Assembly (NCBI GenBank): GCA_002483285.1
Contig: DLHP01000022.1
Span: forward strand, 37,951 to 101,950
Length of the DNA: 64,000 nucleotides
Reading direction: 5' to 3'
Source of the DNA: Flavobacterium sp. UBA7665
GTDB lineage: Bacteria > Bacteroidota > Bacteroidia > Flavobacteriales > Flavobacteriaceae
Every line of letters starts with the position of its first letter. Positions within the stretch are counted from its first letter, which is position 1. The notes below the pieces were generated by a model. The model was not told the DNA's origin, searched no databases, and was given only the letters and a program-made list of their open reading frames with translations. Shown in pieces: positions 1-9,265 of the stretch. The position numbers and the translations under genes were made by a program.

Positions 1-1330
1 TGGTGAGCTGAATTTTCTGGAAACTGATGTCATTGATACTGCCGTTGATAAAAACGCCAGGCATTGGCGAGTAATTCTGCAAATATTGCATCATACTTTT
101 CCGGCCTTCGTCGAGGTTTGGTTTGATCGAGTAGCGGCAACTTTCCTGCATTTTTTTGAGAATATAACCCTGCGCCATCCAACTCGCGGTGCGCATCAGG
201 CGGCTTTTGGTATCCACGGCATAATCGAGCTGGTCAAAATAAATTTCCTTGGTCTGGTCATTGTATTGCGGCACGCCCGACAGGTAAACTGTCCCGTTGA
301 GGCTGCCGAGCAAATCGAGTGCGATGATCATTTTGCCGTCCTTGTGCCAAATGTTGACTTTCTGTACGGTTACTTTTTTACTTCCAGAGCCAAATTCCTG
401 GCCCGCAAAATTCCTTGTCATGAGGTTCGAAGCATCTGCATAACTAGACACCGCGACAATATTGGCCGACACGTGTTCGGGCATTTTGGCCACTGGTTTC
501 AAAACAATTTTAGAACGGTCGAATTTGCTTTCGGGTTTTTGGCCCACAAGCGTTTCCATATTGCATTTGAGTCCCATATCAAAAGTGATCGCATCTTTTT
601 GCAGCGACGATTGCGTAGTGTACAATTCTACCGGAACCACGCGAAGCCAGCTTTGGTAAGCCTCGCTCATCTGGAATGGCTGGCAGATTTTTTCGAGCGC
701 GTCGAGTACATTGGGTTTGTAATCCATAGATTTGGAGATGGCCTCATCTATATTCTTCTCGATTTTCGATTTGAAAAACCGTACCGTTGGATTGATCAGG
801 TAGGTAATCGGCACCGCTTTCCCGAGTACGGTAACCGATGGGCTTTCGGTCCAATCGAGCGATTTGAGTTCGGTATTGGTGTTGAGTTTCCAATTGGTAA
901 GTCCAACATCGCTGAGCAAAGTTACCACACCGTTGAAGTTGAATTCACGTGTATCATATAAATCAATGCCCAGTCTACTCGTCCCAATCCGGTATTTGAC
1001 GTAGGCTTTCAAAGGCAGTACGGTCTTGATTTTACCGTTTTGGTTTTGGATGGATATGGGCGCGAGTTTCCAGATTTTCATCTCAATGTCATCGTCGTCA
1101 ATCTTATTGTCCTCGTAAATCAGCCCGGTCAGGTATTTATTGGTTTGGTTTTCAATATCCTTAAGCTTGATTTTAATCGGCAGGTTGATGAAAGACACGG
1201 CATTGTCATACAACAGCGGCGCGGCATCATCGGGCTCGGGTTTGAGCGCCGCAATTTTCTGCGAGGAAGCACAGCCGTTAAACAGATGGAAGGCTACGAC
1301 GGCCAATCCAAAAAACAATATCTTACGCAT
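1..1330 (-). CDS. DUF4403 family lipoprotein, 3' end outside the window
   Basis: An open frame runs on the minus strand from an ATG at 1330 to the left edge without a stop, giving at least 443 residues. The N-terminus (MRKILFFGLAVVAFHLFNGC) is a short lipoprotein signal with the lipobox FNGC, so Cys20 would be lipidated. The body (for example LKAYVKYRIG, then ITYLINPTVRFFKSKIEKNI and AYQSWLRVVPVEL) matches what I recall of the DUF4403 family, lipid-anchored proteins of about 450-480 residues with no established function. Only a short C-terminal piece should be missing. It is divergent from the exporter operon starting at 1501. Family assignment is from memory of the pattern; no function is claimed. 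Confidence 0.75.
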   Translation of the reverse strand, partial: MRKILFFGLAVVAFHLFNGCASSQKIAALKPEPDDAAPLLYDNAVSFINLPIKIKLKDIENQTNKYLTGLIYEDNKIDDDDIEMKIWKLAPISIQNQNGKIKTVLPLKAYVKYRIGTSRLGIDLYDTREFNFNGVVTLLSDVGLTNWKLNTNTELKSLDWTESPSVTVLGKAVPITYLINPTVRFFKSKIEKNIDEAISKSMDYKPNVLDALEKICQPFQMSEAYQSWLRVVPVELYTTQSSLQKDAITFDMGLKCNMETLVGQKPESKFDRSKIVLKPVAKMPEHVSANIVAVSSYADASNLMTRNFAGQEFGSGSKKVTVQKVNIWHKDGKMIIALDLLGSLNGTVYLSGVPQYNDQTKEIYFDQLDYAVDTKSRLMRTASWMAQGYILKKMQESCRYSIKPNLDEGRKSMMQYLQNYSPMPGVFINGSINDISFQKIQLT

Positions 1331-1348
1331 AGGGAAAAGCATTTGCCG

Positions 1349-1356
1349 CAAAATTA
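1349..1356 (-). promoter_or_regulatory. -7 box candidate for the DUF4403 gene
   Basis: On the minus strand the sequence reads TAATTTTG, an exact match to the Bacteroidota -7 consensus TAnnTTTG, 18 bases before the ATG at 1330. No TTG lies at the usual 17-23 base spacing upstream, so the -33 element is weak or absent. Confidence 0.4.
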
Positions 1357-1500
1357 AACAAACCCGCCCGAATTTATCGGGTCCTGTAACAAAATCCCTA
1401 AAACCAAGTCTTATGGGGCATACATGCTGCGACTATTAACATTTTCTTATTACACTTTCAGTTACATAATGGCTAATATTGTTTTCAAATTCACCACAAC

Positions 1501-2202
1501 ATGATTGAGATTAAAGACTTACAAAAGTCCTATAAAATGGGCAGTTCCCAACTGCATGTATTGAAAGGGATTAATTTCAGTGTGGGTGAAGGTGAGCTCG
1601 TCGCCATTATGGGTTCGTCAGGTTCGGGCAAATCTACTTTGCTTAACATCCTCGGCATTTTGGACGAAGCCGATTCGGGTAGTTACACACTAGACAATGT
1701 CGCCATCAAGAACCTCAATGAAACCGTAGCTTCTAAATACCGCAATAAATTCCTCGGATTCGTTTTCCAGTCTTTCAACCTGATCAATTACAAGAACGCC
1801 CTCGATAACGTCGCGATGCCGCTGTATTACCAAGGCATCAAACGAACTGCCCGTTATGAACTGGCCATGCAATACCTTGAAAAGGTTGGGCTCGCGTCGC
1901 ATGCGCACCATTTGCCCAGCGAGCTTTCGGGCGGGCAGAAACAACGGGTGGCCATTGCACGTGCACTGGCTTCCAACCCCAAAGTGTTGCTTGCTGATGA
2001 ACCCACCGGAGCCCTCGATACCAAGACTTCATATGAAATTATGGAGCTCATCCAAGGCATAAACGACGAAGGGAAAACGGTACTCATCGTCACCCACGAA
2101 CCCGATATCGCCGCGATGTGCAAGCGCAACGTAGTGCTCAAGGACGGTGTAATCATCGACGACAAATTAGTAGAACAAGTAAGGGCGGTAACCCATGTTT
2201 AA
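1501..2202 (+). CDS. ABC exporter ATP-binding protein (MacB/LolD-like)
   Basis: This 233-residue protein is a complete ABC ATPase. It has the Walker A motif GSSGSGKST at residues 38-46, the signature LSGGQKQRVAIARAL near 142-156, Walker B VLLADEPTGALD directly after, and an H-loop VTHEP near 200. Length and motifs fit the MacB/LolD/FtsE branch that powers tripartite exporters and lipoprotein release rather than importers. It overlaps the next permease gene by 8 bases, so translation is probably coupled. It is first in a six-gene exporter operon, and would energise the two separate permeases encoded next. The substrate cannot be read from the sequence. Confidence 0.93.
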   Translation: MIEIKDLQKSYKMGSSQLHVLKGINFSVGEGELVAIMGSSGSGKSTLLNILGILDEADSGSYTLDNVAIKNLNETVASKYRNKFLGFVFQSFNLINYKNALDNVAMPLYYQGIKRTARYELAMQYLEKVGLASHAHHLPSELSGGQKQRVAIARALASNPKVLLADEPTGALDTKTSYEIMELIQGINDEGKTVLIVTHEPDIAAMCKRNVVLKDGVIIDDKLVEQVRAVTHV

Positions 2203-3439
2203 CATCGAACGCTGGCAGGAAATTTTCGAGGCCATTGCCAAGAACAAGCTCAGGACTTTCCTGACGGGCATTTCTGTGGCGTCGGGTATTTTCATCCTCG
2301 TGATTTTGCTCGGTGTGGGCCAAGGCTTGCAGAATGGCATCGAAAAGCAATTCGAGCGCGACGCTGCCGGCATTATAGAAGTGTGGTCGGGCACCACCAC
2401 CAAAGAATACAAAGGGCTCAATCCGGGAAGGCAGATTCAGTTTCGCAACAGCGACTATGAGTTGTCGGTACAAAAGTTCGGCGATGGTCTCGACAAGAAA
2501 TCGGCTACGTATAATCAATGGCAAGGACTGGTCACTTACGGCAAGGAAAGCGGGAATTACCAATACCGCGGCGCTGATGCCGATTACCAATTCATCGAAA
2601 ATGCCACGATGATCGAAGGACGCTGGATCAACGCCAACGACGTCGCCAACACCGAAAAAGTAGGTGTAATCGGGCTCAAAATGAAACAGGATTTGTTCAA
2701 GGACAAAAGCCCAATCGGTGCAGAAGTGACCCTCAACAATATCAATTTTAAAATCGTCGGTGTGTTTTCTGACCCGGGAGGCGAACGCGAGGAAACCCGG
2801 ATTTACATTCCGCTGAGCACGATGCAGAAGGCTTTCGGTGCCGGAGATAAAGTTTCGGTGTTGTTCTATACGATGAAGAAAAAGGAAAATTACGACCAGG
2901 CTTTGGCCCAGGCCGAAAAATTCGAGAAAGACCTCGGCACAATGCTACGCAGCAAAAATTCGGTCGCGCCCGATGATGAAAGCGCCATCGGCGTACACAA
3001 TTCGGTCAAGGACGCCAAGCAATTTTACGACCTCAATCTGTACATCCGCTTGTTCTTCTGGTGGGTCGGGATTTGTACGATTATCGCGGGAGTCGTGGGC
3101 GTGAGCAACATCATGCTCATCATCGTCAAGGAACGCACCAAGGAAATCGGTATCCGAAAAGCTTTGGGCGCGCCACCCATCTCCATTATCGGGATGATTT
3201 TGCACGAGTCGATTTTCATCACCACCATCGCGGGTTTTGTGGGCTTGCTGATGAGTTTGTTGCTGCTTGAATTGGCAGGCCCCAATATTGACAGCGAGTT
3301 TTTCCTCAATCCGTCGGTAGATTTCGGGACTGCGCTCACCACCTTGTTCTTACTCGTTTTCGCAGGAGCACTCGCCGGATTTTTCCCCGCTTACCGCGCC
3401 GCCAAAATAAAACCGATTGTAGCACTAAGGGACGAATAA
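2195..3439 (+). CDS. ABC transporter permease, MacB-PCD/FtsX type (first)
   Basis: A 414-residue inner-membrane permease. One membrane helix follows a short cytoplasmic start (residues about 21-45, with LTGISVASGIFILVILLGVG), then a large periplasmic MacB_PCD-like domain to about 285, then three C-terminal helices of the FtsX domain. The cytoplasmic coupling segment ERTKEIGIRKALGAPP is present after the second helix. In MacB the ATPase is fused to this unit; here it is a separate gene just upstream. The following permease is a paralogue with the same layout, so the two most likely form a heterodimer. Confidence 0.9.
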   Translation: MFNIERWQEIFEAIAKNKLRTFLTGISVASGIFILVILLGVGQGLQNGIEKQFERDAAGIIEVWSGTTTKEYKGLNPGRQIQFRNSDYELSVQKFGDGLDKKSATYNQWQGLVTYGKESGNYQYRGADADYQFIENATMIEGRWINANDVANTEKVGVIGLKMKQDLFKDKSPIGAEVTLNNINFKIVGVFSDPGGEREETRIYIPLSTMQKAFGAGDKVSVLFYTMKKKENYDQALAQAEKFEKDLGTMLRSKNSVAPDDESAIGVHNSVKDAKQFYDLNLYIRLFFWWVGICTIIAGVVGVSNIMLIIVKERTKEIGIRKALGAPPISIIGMILHESIFITTIAGFVGLLMSLLLLELAGPNIDSEFFLNPSVDFGTALTTLFLLVFAGALAGFFPAYRAAKIKPIVALRDE

Positions 3440-3441
3440 TT

Positions 3442-4707
3442 ATGTTTGACAGGGACAAATGGAATGAGATTATACAAGCGCTGACCGCCAATACGTTCCG
3501 GACGCTACTCACGGCTTTCGGTGTATTCTGGGGCATCTTCATTTTGGTGATTTTGCTCGCTGCGGGCAATGGTCTCGAGAACGGCGTCAAGAAAGGCTTC
3601 GCAGGAATCGCCACGAATACCATGTTCATGTGGACCCAATCTACTTCTAAGCCCTACAAAGGGTTGCCGCAAACGCGCCAATTCAATTTTAAGAACGATG
3701 ACGTACCGGCACTCAAGGCGAATTTTCCCGACTTGTTATATGTTTCCCCGCGCAACCAACTCGGTGGCTACCAAGGCGCGAACAACGTCATCAGAAATGA
3801 CAAAACGGCCGCTTTTACGGTCTATGGTGACTATCCAGAACTCATCAAACAAGAATCGATGACCATCACCAAAGGCCGATTCATCAACCAGCAGGACATC
3901 CTCAACAAACGCAAAATTGCGGTTATCGGGCAAGGTGTAATCGATGGTTTGTATGAGAAAGGCGAGGAGGTGATTGGTAGTTACATCAAAGTCAACGGTG
4001 TCAATTTTATGGTAGCCGGGGTTTATTATTCTAAGAACAAGAACGATGGCGGGGCCGAAGAGGCACAGAAAAAAATATTCATCCCGTTCACCACGTTCCA
4101 ACAATCGTTCAATTTTGGCGATACCGTAGGCTGGATGGCCATTACCGCCAAAGACGGCGCCTCGATTACCCAACTCAAGGAAGGCATCATGGACTTCATG
4201 AAATCGCGCCATTCTATCCATCCCGATGACGACCGCGCCATTGGCAACTTCGACCTTTACGAGGAATTCAGCAAAGTGCAGGGCTTGTTCCTGATTTTAC
4301 GCATCATTGCGTATTTCGTGGGGACTTTGGTGTTGCTTTCGGGCATCATAGGCATCTCGAATATCATGCTGATTGTGGTCAAGGAACGCACCAAGGAAAT
4401 CGGTATCCGCAGGGCTTTGGGTGCCACGCCGAGCGCTATCCGCGGGCAAATTCTCACCGAATCTATCTTTCTTACGATTATGGCCGGAATGGTTGGAATC
4501 GCAGTGGCTACGGGTGTTTTGGCGATTGCCAACATGATCCTCGACTCGATGCCCAGCGAAGACATGATGTTTGCCAATCCAAGCGTCGATTTGAGGGTAG
4601 TGTTTATCGCGCTGCTCATCCTAGTAGGTTCGGGCTTGCTCGCCGGATTCATCCCCGCGCAAACCGCTATCAATGTCAAACCCGTCGACGCCTTGCGCAC
4701 CGAATAA
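3442..4707 (+). CDS. ABC transporter permease, MacB-PCD/FtsX type (second)
   Basis: A 421-residue paralogue of the preceding permease, starting 2 bases after its stop codon. It repeats the same architecture: N-terminal helix (LLTAFGVFWGIFILVILLAAG), long periplasmic domain, then three helices with the coupling motif ERTKEIGIRRALGATP. The pair is clearly a duplication that has diverged in the periplasmic part, which suggests an asymmetric dimer. Neighbouring adaptor and TolC genes place it in a MacAB-TolC-like efflux or export machine. The substrate is unknown. Confidence 0.9.
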   Translation: MFDRDKWNEIIQALTANTFRTLLTAFGVFWGIFILVILLAAGNGLENGVKKGFAGIATNTMFMWTQSTSKPYKGLPQTRQFNFKNDDVPALKANFPDLLYVSPRNQLGGYQGANNVIRNDKTAAFTVYGDYPELIKQESMTITKGRFINQQDILNKRKIAVIGQGVIDGLYEKGEEVIGSYIKVNGVNFMVAGVYYSKNKNDGGAEEAQKKIFIPFTTFQQSFNFGDTVGWMAITAKDGASITQLKEGIMDFMKSRHSIHPDDDRAIGNFDLYEEFSKVQGLFLILRIIAYFVGTLVLLSGIIGISNIMLIVVKERTKEIGIRRALGATPSAIRGQILTESIFLTIMAGMVGIAVATGVLAIANMILDSMPSEDMMFANPSVDLRVVFIALLILVGSGLLAGFIPAQTAINVKPVDALRTE

Positions 4708-4731
4708 CAAACAACGAATAAAACCAATACA

Positions 4732-5847
4732 ATGAAAAAGGGAATTACCATCACCATCTTGATTTTTATAGCCATCGTGTTTTTTGGCGCGCTGTATTAC
4801 CTGTACGCCAAGAACCAGGAAGCGCCGGTGGTTTATGAAACCGAGAAATCCGAAACCAAAACGATTGTCAAAACCACGATTGCCACCGGAAACATCGTTC
4901 CCGACGAAGAAGTGCTCATCAAACCCAATATTTCAGGGATTATCGAAGCCGTTTATATCAAGGCCGGTGAAAGCATCAAAGCTGGCGACATGATCGCCAA
5001 GATCAAAGTGGTGGCCAATGTATCTAATTTGAGCAGTTCGCAAAATCAGGTGCAGGGAGCAAAAATTGAGCTCGACAACCAACAAAAACTCTTCAACAGA
5101 CAAAAGACCTTGTTTGACAAAGGCGTGATTTCGGCCAATGATTTCCAGGCAGCCGAAGTGGCGTATTCGCAGGCGAAGCAGAATTACAATGCAGCCAGGC
5201 AAGGGCTCGACATCATCAAAACCGGCACGACTTCGGGCTTGGGCAGTTATGCCAATACGGTCATCCGCTCGACGGTAACAGGTATGGTTTTAGACGTTCC
5301 GGTGAAAGTGGGGAACCAGGTTATCGAGAGCAATAATTTCAACGAAGGCACCACGATTGCCAGTGTGGCCGATGTGGGCCGTATGATTTTCGTAGGGAAG
5401 GTCGACGAATCCGAAGTGGGTAAAATCAAAGAAAAATTGCCCATTGAAATTACCGTTGGCGCCATCGAAAACAAGAAATTTGATGCCGTCCTGACCGACA
5501 TCGCCCCAAAAGGAAAGACAGAAAACGGCGCGATTCAATTTGAAATCAAGGCGTCATTGACCAACCGCGACGATACGTTTATCCGCGCCGGATTAAGCGC
5601 CAATGCCTCGATTATCCTTGAAAAAGCGGAAAATGTTTTGGCCATCAAGGAAGCGCTCGTGCAATTTGACGAGAAAACGCAAAAGCCATTTGTTGAAGTA
5701 GAAACGGCCGCGCAAAAATTTGAAAGGCGTGACGTGGTGCTGGGCGTAAGCGACGGAATTTACGTGGAAATCAAAAGCGGCGTCAAATCCTCCGACAAGA
5801 TTAAAATCTGGAACCAGGGCAGCGCACCAGATGAAGAGAAAAAATAA
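4732..5847 (+). CDS. Periplasmic adaptor subunit (membrane fusion protein, first copy)
   Basis: A 371-residue MacA/HlyD-type adaptor. Residues 5-25 form an N-terminal membrane anchor, followed by a lipoyl half-motif (IVPDEEVLIKPNISGIIEAV), a coiled-coil hairpin (about 105-165, KIELDNQQKLFNRQKTLFDK), the second lipoyl half and a beta-barrel domain (VADVGRMIFVGKVDESEVGKI). Such proteins link the inner-membrane permease to an outer-membrane TolC channel. It follows the permeases by 24 bases. A second adaptor lies two genes downstream, so one of them may serve another partner or the pair may form a mixed ring. Confidence 0.9.
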   Translation: MKKGITITILIFIAIVFFGALYYLYAKNQEAPVVYETEKSETKTIVKTTIATGNIVPDEEVLIKPNISGIIEAVYIKAGESIKAGDMIAKIKVVANVSNLSSSQNQVQGAKIELDNQQKLFNRQKTLFDKGVISANDFQAAEVAYSQAKQNYNAARQGLDIIKTGTTSGLGSYANTVIRSTVTGMVLDVPVKVGNQVIESNNFNEGTTIASVADVGRMIFVGKVDESEVGKIKEKLPIEITVGAIENKKFDAVLTDIAPKGKTENGAIQFEIKASLTNRDDTFIRAGLSANASIILEKAENVLAIKEALVQFDEKTQKPFVEVETAAQKFERRDVVLGVSDGIYVEIKSGVKSSDKIKIWNQGSAPDEEKK

Positions 5848-5878
5848 CAACTTGGTCCTTTAGTCTTTAGAAAAATCT

Positions 5879-5886
5879 TAAATTTG
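5879..5886 (+). promoter_or_regulatory. -7 box candidate upstream of the TolC gene
   Basis: TAAATTTG matches TAnnTTTG exactly and sits 36 bases before the ATG at 5923, in the 75-base gap after the first adaptor. The nearest upstream TTG (5852-5854) is 24 bases away, slightly beyond the usual spacing. It may give the TolC-second adaptor-tsaB part of the operon extra transcription. Confidence 0.4.
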
Positions 5887-5922
5887 TGTGGCCTTAAACG
5901 ACCGCGCTTTCATTCAAATTAT

Positions 5923-7293
5923 ATGAAAAAAATCAGTCTCTTTTCTCTCTTTTTTGTGTTGCTCTGCACCCAAATGCAGGCACAAGCCAAGAAATGGACC
6001 ATCGAGGAGTGCGTGGCCTATGCGCTCGAGCACAACATCACGATCAAGAATACCGAATTGGACGGGAAATTGGCCAGTATCGACAAAAGCGATGCAAGGG
6101 GTAATTTCTTGCCGACCGTCAACGCCAACGCCTCACATTCCTGGAACATCGGTTTGAACCAAAACATTACAACGGGTTTGCTTGAAAATGAGACGACACA
6201 GTTCACGTCTGCCGGGCTTAATGCAAACGTAGATATTTATAAGGGTTTACAGAACCAGAACCGATATCGTCGTTCGGCACTTGCGGTGGTTGCAGCGCAG
6301 TATCAGTTGACCAAAATGAAGGATGACGTTTCGCTCAATGTGGCCAACGCGTTTTTGCAGATTTTATTCAATAAGGAAAACATCAAGGTGCAAAAGGAGC
6401 TGCAGGCGAGCGACGAAAGGCAACTCAATCGCACCCAGGAACTCGTGAATGCAGGCTCCATCCCGAGAGGTGACCTCCTAGACATCAAAGCCACTGTGGC
6501 TGCCGACAAGCAAAAGGTCATTGCTGCAGAGAATGCGTTATTGATTTCTAAACTAAGCCTCGCGCAGTTGCTGCAGCTTGACGACTTCCAGAATTTTGAC
6601 ATTGCCGATCAGGATATGGAAGCCAAACAAAGCGAAGTCATGTTCCAGACCCCCGATGCGATATACAAAAAAGCGCTCGAGCAACGCGTGGAAGTCAAAT
6701 TGGCAAAGACCAATCTCGAGATCGCCGAGAAAGACATCCAGATCGCAAGGGGCGCACACCATCCGACGTTACAGGGATTCTATAGTTTCAATTCAAGGAT
6801 TTCCTATGCGAATATTCCAATCTTCGACTCGATAGGGCGTGCCATTGGGACGCGCAGTGCCGATCCGTTCTTCAACCAATTCAGTGACAACAAAGGACAC
6901 AATTTCGGGCTTCAGGTTACTGTTCCGATCCTCAACGGATTCAACATCCGCAACAATGTTGAGCGCAGCAAAGTGGCTGCCGAGCGCGCCAAAATTGCAC
7001 TTTCACAAAGCCAGCTCGACCTTGAACGTACAGTGTACACCGCGTTTACTGATGCGAGCGGCGCTTTCAATTCTTACCAATCGGCTGTTGTGGCGCTCGA
7101 AGCCCGCGAAGGCGCATTCAATTACGCCAAGGAGCGATTTGCAGTTGGGATGATGAACTCGTTCGATTTCAACCAGGCGCAAACGCTTTACGCCAACGCC
7201 CAATCCGAAGTCTTGCGCACCAAATACGATTACATTTTCAGAACTAAAATCGTTGAATTCTATTTTGGGATTCCGATCATAAACCAAAAATAG
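5923..7293 (+). CDS. TolC family outer-membrane efflux protein
   Basis: The ATG at 5923 gives 456 residues beginning with a clear signal peptide (MKKISLFSLFFVLLCTQMQAQ). A longer frame opening at a TTG (5884) would put 13 unrelated residues before that signal, so I reject it. The mature protein begins KKWTIEECVAYALEHNITIKN, the standard TolC start, and shows the two-fold repeat of long helices (QKVIAAENALLISKLSLAQLL and later YAKERFAVGMMNSFDFNQAQ). It would be the trimeric outer-membrane channel of the exporter encoded around it. The next adaptor gene starts 2 bases after its stop. Confidence 0.93.
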   Translation: MKKISLFSLFFVLLCTQMQAQAKKWTIEECVAYALEHNITIKNTELDGKLASIDKSDARGNFLPTVNANASHSWNIGLNQNITTGLLENETTQFTSAGLNANVDIYKGLQNQNRYRRSALAVVAAQYQLTKMKDDVSLNVANAFLQILFNKENIKVQKELQASDERQLNRTQELVNAGSIPRGDLLDIKATVAADKQKVIAAENALLISKLSLAQLLQLDDFQNFDIADQDMEAKQSEVMFQTPDAIYKKALEQRVEVKLAKTNLEIAEKDIQIARGAHHPTLQGFYSFNSRISYANIPIFDSIGRAIGTRSADPFFNQFSDNKGHNFGLQVTVPILNGFNIRNNVERSKVAAERAKIALSQSQLDLERTVYTAFTDASGAFNSYQSAVVALEAREGAFNYAKERFAVGMMNSFDFNQAQTLYANAQSEVLRTKYDYIFRTKIVEFYFGIPIINQK

Positions 7294-7295
7294 CC

Positions 7296-8597
7296 ATGTC
7301 AAAGAAGTCACTTTATATCTTAATCGGAAGCGTTTTACTGTTGATTGTAGTTGTTTTGGTGTTGTCTAAAAAAGGCGTCATCGGCAACAAAGACCAAGGT
7401 ATTGCTGTGGAGATTGCCAAAGTAGACCAAATGACTATTGTAGAAACGGTCTCTGCAACGGGGAAAATCCAACCCGAAGTGGAGGTTAAAATTTCTTCCG
7501 AAGTTTCTGGAGAGATTATCGATTTGCCGGTAAAGGAAGGCCAGGTCGTGAAAAAAGGCGATTTGCTCGTCAAGATCAATCCTGATTTGTATACGTCGGG
7601 CTACAACCGGACCGTTGCAGGGCTATCACAGACCAAAGCTGGTTTGGGCCAGGCCGACGCGAGTTTCAAAGAAGCCCGGTCGAGTTATGACCGTAGCAAA
7701 ATCTTATTTGACAAAGGCATCATCTCCAAATCAGAATGGGACAAAGCCGTGGCTGCGTTTGAGAGTGCCAATGCGGCGCGACAGTCGGCGTATTACAACG
7801 TACAAAGCGCTTCGGCTACCGTGAATGAAGCCAAGGACAATCTTGGGCGTACCACGATTTACGCACCAGCCGATGGTACAATCTCGATGCTTAACGTAGA
7901 ACTCGGCGAGCGCGTGCTCGGAACCCAGCAAATGACCGGAACCGAAATTTTGCGCGTGGCCAATCTCAATAATATGGAGGTTGAGGTAGATGTGAACGAG
8001 AACGACATCGTCAAGATCAACGTAGGCGATTCGGCCAATGTAGAGGTCGATGCGTATCTCAAAAAGCAATTCAAGGGACTTGTCACGAGCATTTCCAATT
8101 CGGCGAGTACGACGTTGACTGCCGACCAGGTCACCAACTTCAAAGTCAAGATACGAATTCTCAAGGAATCCTATCAGGATCTGATTGCCGGGAAACCCGC
8201 GAGCTATTCGCCATTCAGGCCGGGAATGACTGCTACGGTAGACATCATTACCAAGCGGCGCGAGAATGTGTTGGCGGTGCCAATCAGTTCAGTAGTAGTC
8301 AAGAACGACACCACTCCGGTAAAGAAGATTTTGGTAGATGACCCCAGTTCTGAAGAGAACAAAATCAAGCCCAAAAGCGATAAGAAATACGAATGTGTTT
8401 TTGTGAAATCGGGTAACAAATCTAAGATTCGCATCATCAAAACCGGTATCCAGGACGATACCAATATTGAAGTTACCGAAGGGCTTAAAAAAGGCGACGT
8501 GGTAATTATCGGTCCCTATACCACGGTAACCAAAGACCTCAATTCTGGTGACAAAGTCATCGTTTCGTCGGGCGAGAACCAAGAACCAAAAAAGTAA
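7296..8597 (+). CDS. Periplasmic adaptor subunit (membrane fusion protein, second copy)
   Basis: A 433-residue adaptor with an N-terminal anchor (SLYILIGSVLLLIVVVLVLS), lipoyl halves around a coiled-coil hairpin (KAGLGQADASFKEARSSYDR) and a beta-barrel domain (VANLNNMEVEVDVNENDI). It is longer than the first adaptor because of an extra lysine-rich insertion near residues 340-365 (DDPSSEENKIKPKSDKKYEC). Its stop codon shares one base with the start of tsaB (TAATG), so the two are translationally coupled although unrelated in function. Two adaptors with one channel and one permease pair is noted as a finding. Confidence 0.9.
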   Translation: MSKKSLYILIGSVLLLIVVVLVLSKKGVIGNKDQGIAVEIAKVDQMTIVETVSATGKIQPEVEVKISSEVSGEIIDLPVKEGQVVKKGDLLVKINPDLYTSGYNRTVAGLSQTKAGLGQADASFKEARSSYDRSKILFDKGIISKSEWDKAVAAFESANAARQSAYYNVQSASATVNEAKDNLGRTTIYAPADGTISMLNVELGERVLGTQQMTGTEILRVANLNNMEVEVDVNENDIVKINVGDSANVEVDAYLKKQFKGLVTSISNSASTTLTADQVTNFKVKIRILKESYQDLIAGKPASYSPFRPGMTATVDIITKRRENVLAVPISSVVVKNDTTPVKKILVDDPSSEENKIKPKSDKKYECVFVKSGNKSKIRIIKTGIQDDTNIEVTEGLKKGDVVIIGPYTTVTKDLNSGDKVIVSSGENQEPKK

Positions 8598-9265
8598 TGT
8601 CGTACATCCTTAGTATCGAAACGGCTACCAAGAATTGCTCGGTAGCTATTGCAAAAGACGGGCAGACACTCATCTGCAGCGAAATTGCCGAACAAGGCTA
8701 TTCACACGCCGAAAAATTACACGTATTCATTGAAGAGGTTTTGCAACGTTCTGGACTGTCGTTTGCCGATTTGGCAGCAGTGGCCGTGAGCCAAGGGCCG
8801 GGTTCTTACACGGGATTGCGCATTGGTGTTTCGGCTGCCAAGGGATTGTGTTATGCGCTAGGCATTCCGCTGATTGCCATTGATACTTTGCAAATTCTGG
8901 CCTCACAAGTTTCTATCGATAATGGATCGATTGTGCCCATGCTCGATGCCAGAAGAATGGAAGTCTACAGCGCCATATTCGACGCGAACCACCAAAAGAC
9001 CAGACCGACTGAAGCTCAAATCATCACCTCCGAATCCTTCATCGATTACAAAGAAACGTTATACTTCGTGGGGGACTGTGCGCAAAAATGCCAGCCAGTG
9101 CTCACACGCGATAATTTTGTTTTCCTCGACCAGATTGTCTATCCATCGGCGCGCGAAATGAGTGCCTTGGGTTATGAGAAGTACAAAAAAAACGACACCG
9201 TGGATGTCGCTTATTTTGAACCGCATTATCTAAAAGATTTTATGATTGCGCAAAAAGGGTCATAG
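8597..9265 (+). CDS. tsaB: tRNA threonylcarbamoyladenosine biosynthesis protein TsaB
   Basis: A 222-residue ASKHA-fold protein. The start MSYILSIETATKNCSVAI and the segment AVSQGPGSYTGLRIGVSAAKG are the family hallmarks. TsaB dimerises with TsaD in the complex that places threonylcarbamoyl on A37 of ANN-decoding tRNAs. It is last in the exporter operon and overlaps the upstream adaptor stop by one base. It converges with the next gene: the two coding regions overlap by 6 bases, with their stop codons adjacent (TCA on the plus strand is the TGA of the other gene, then TAG). Confidence 0.93.
   Translation: MSYILSIETATKNCSVAIAKDGQTLICSEIAEQGYSHAEKLHVFIEEVLQRSGLSFADLAAVAVSQGPGSYTGLRIGVSAAKGLCYALGIPLIAIDTLQILASQVSIDNGSIVPMLDARRMEVYSAIFDANHQKTRPTEAQIITSESFIDYKETLYFVGDCAQKCQPVLTRDNFVFLDQIVYPSAREMSALGYEKYKKNDTVDVAYFEPHYLKDFMIAQKGS

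Noticed and set aside
86..1357. Plus-strand open frames over the first 1.3 kb
   Set aside because: They are antisense to a minus-strand lipoprotein frame with a clear signal peptide that runs off the left edge. The plus-strand products show no domain.
1367..1381. Terminator hairpin CCCGA/TCGGG before the exporter operon
   Set aside because: The stem has five pairs and no T run; it is too weak to call.
5884..5922. Longer TolC start at a TTG
   Set aside because: It would put 13 unrelated residues before a good signal peptide, and the -7 box overlaps that start.
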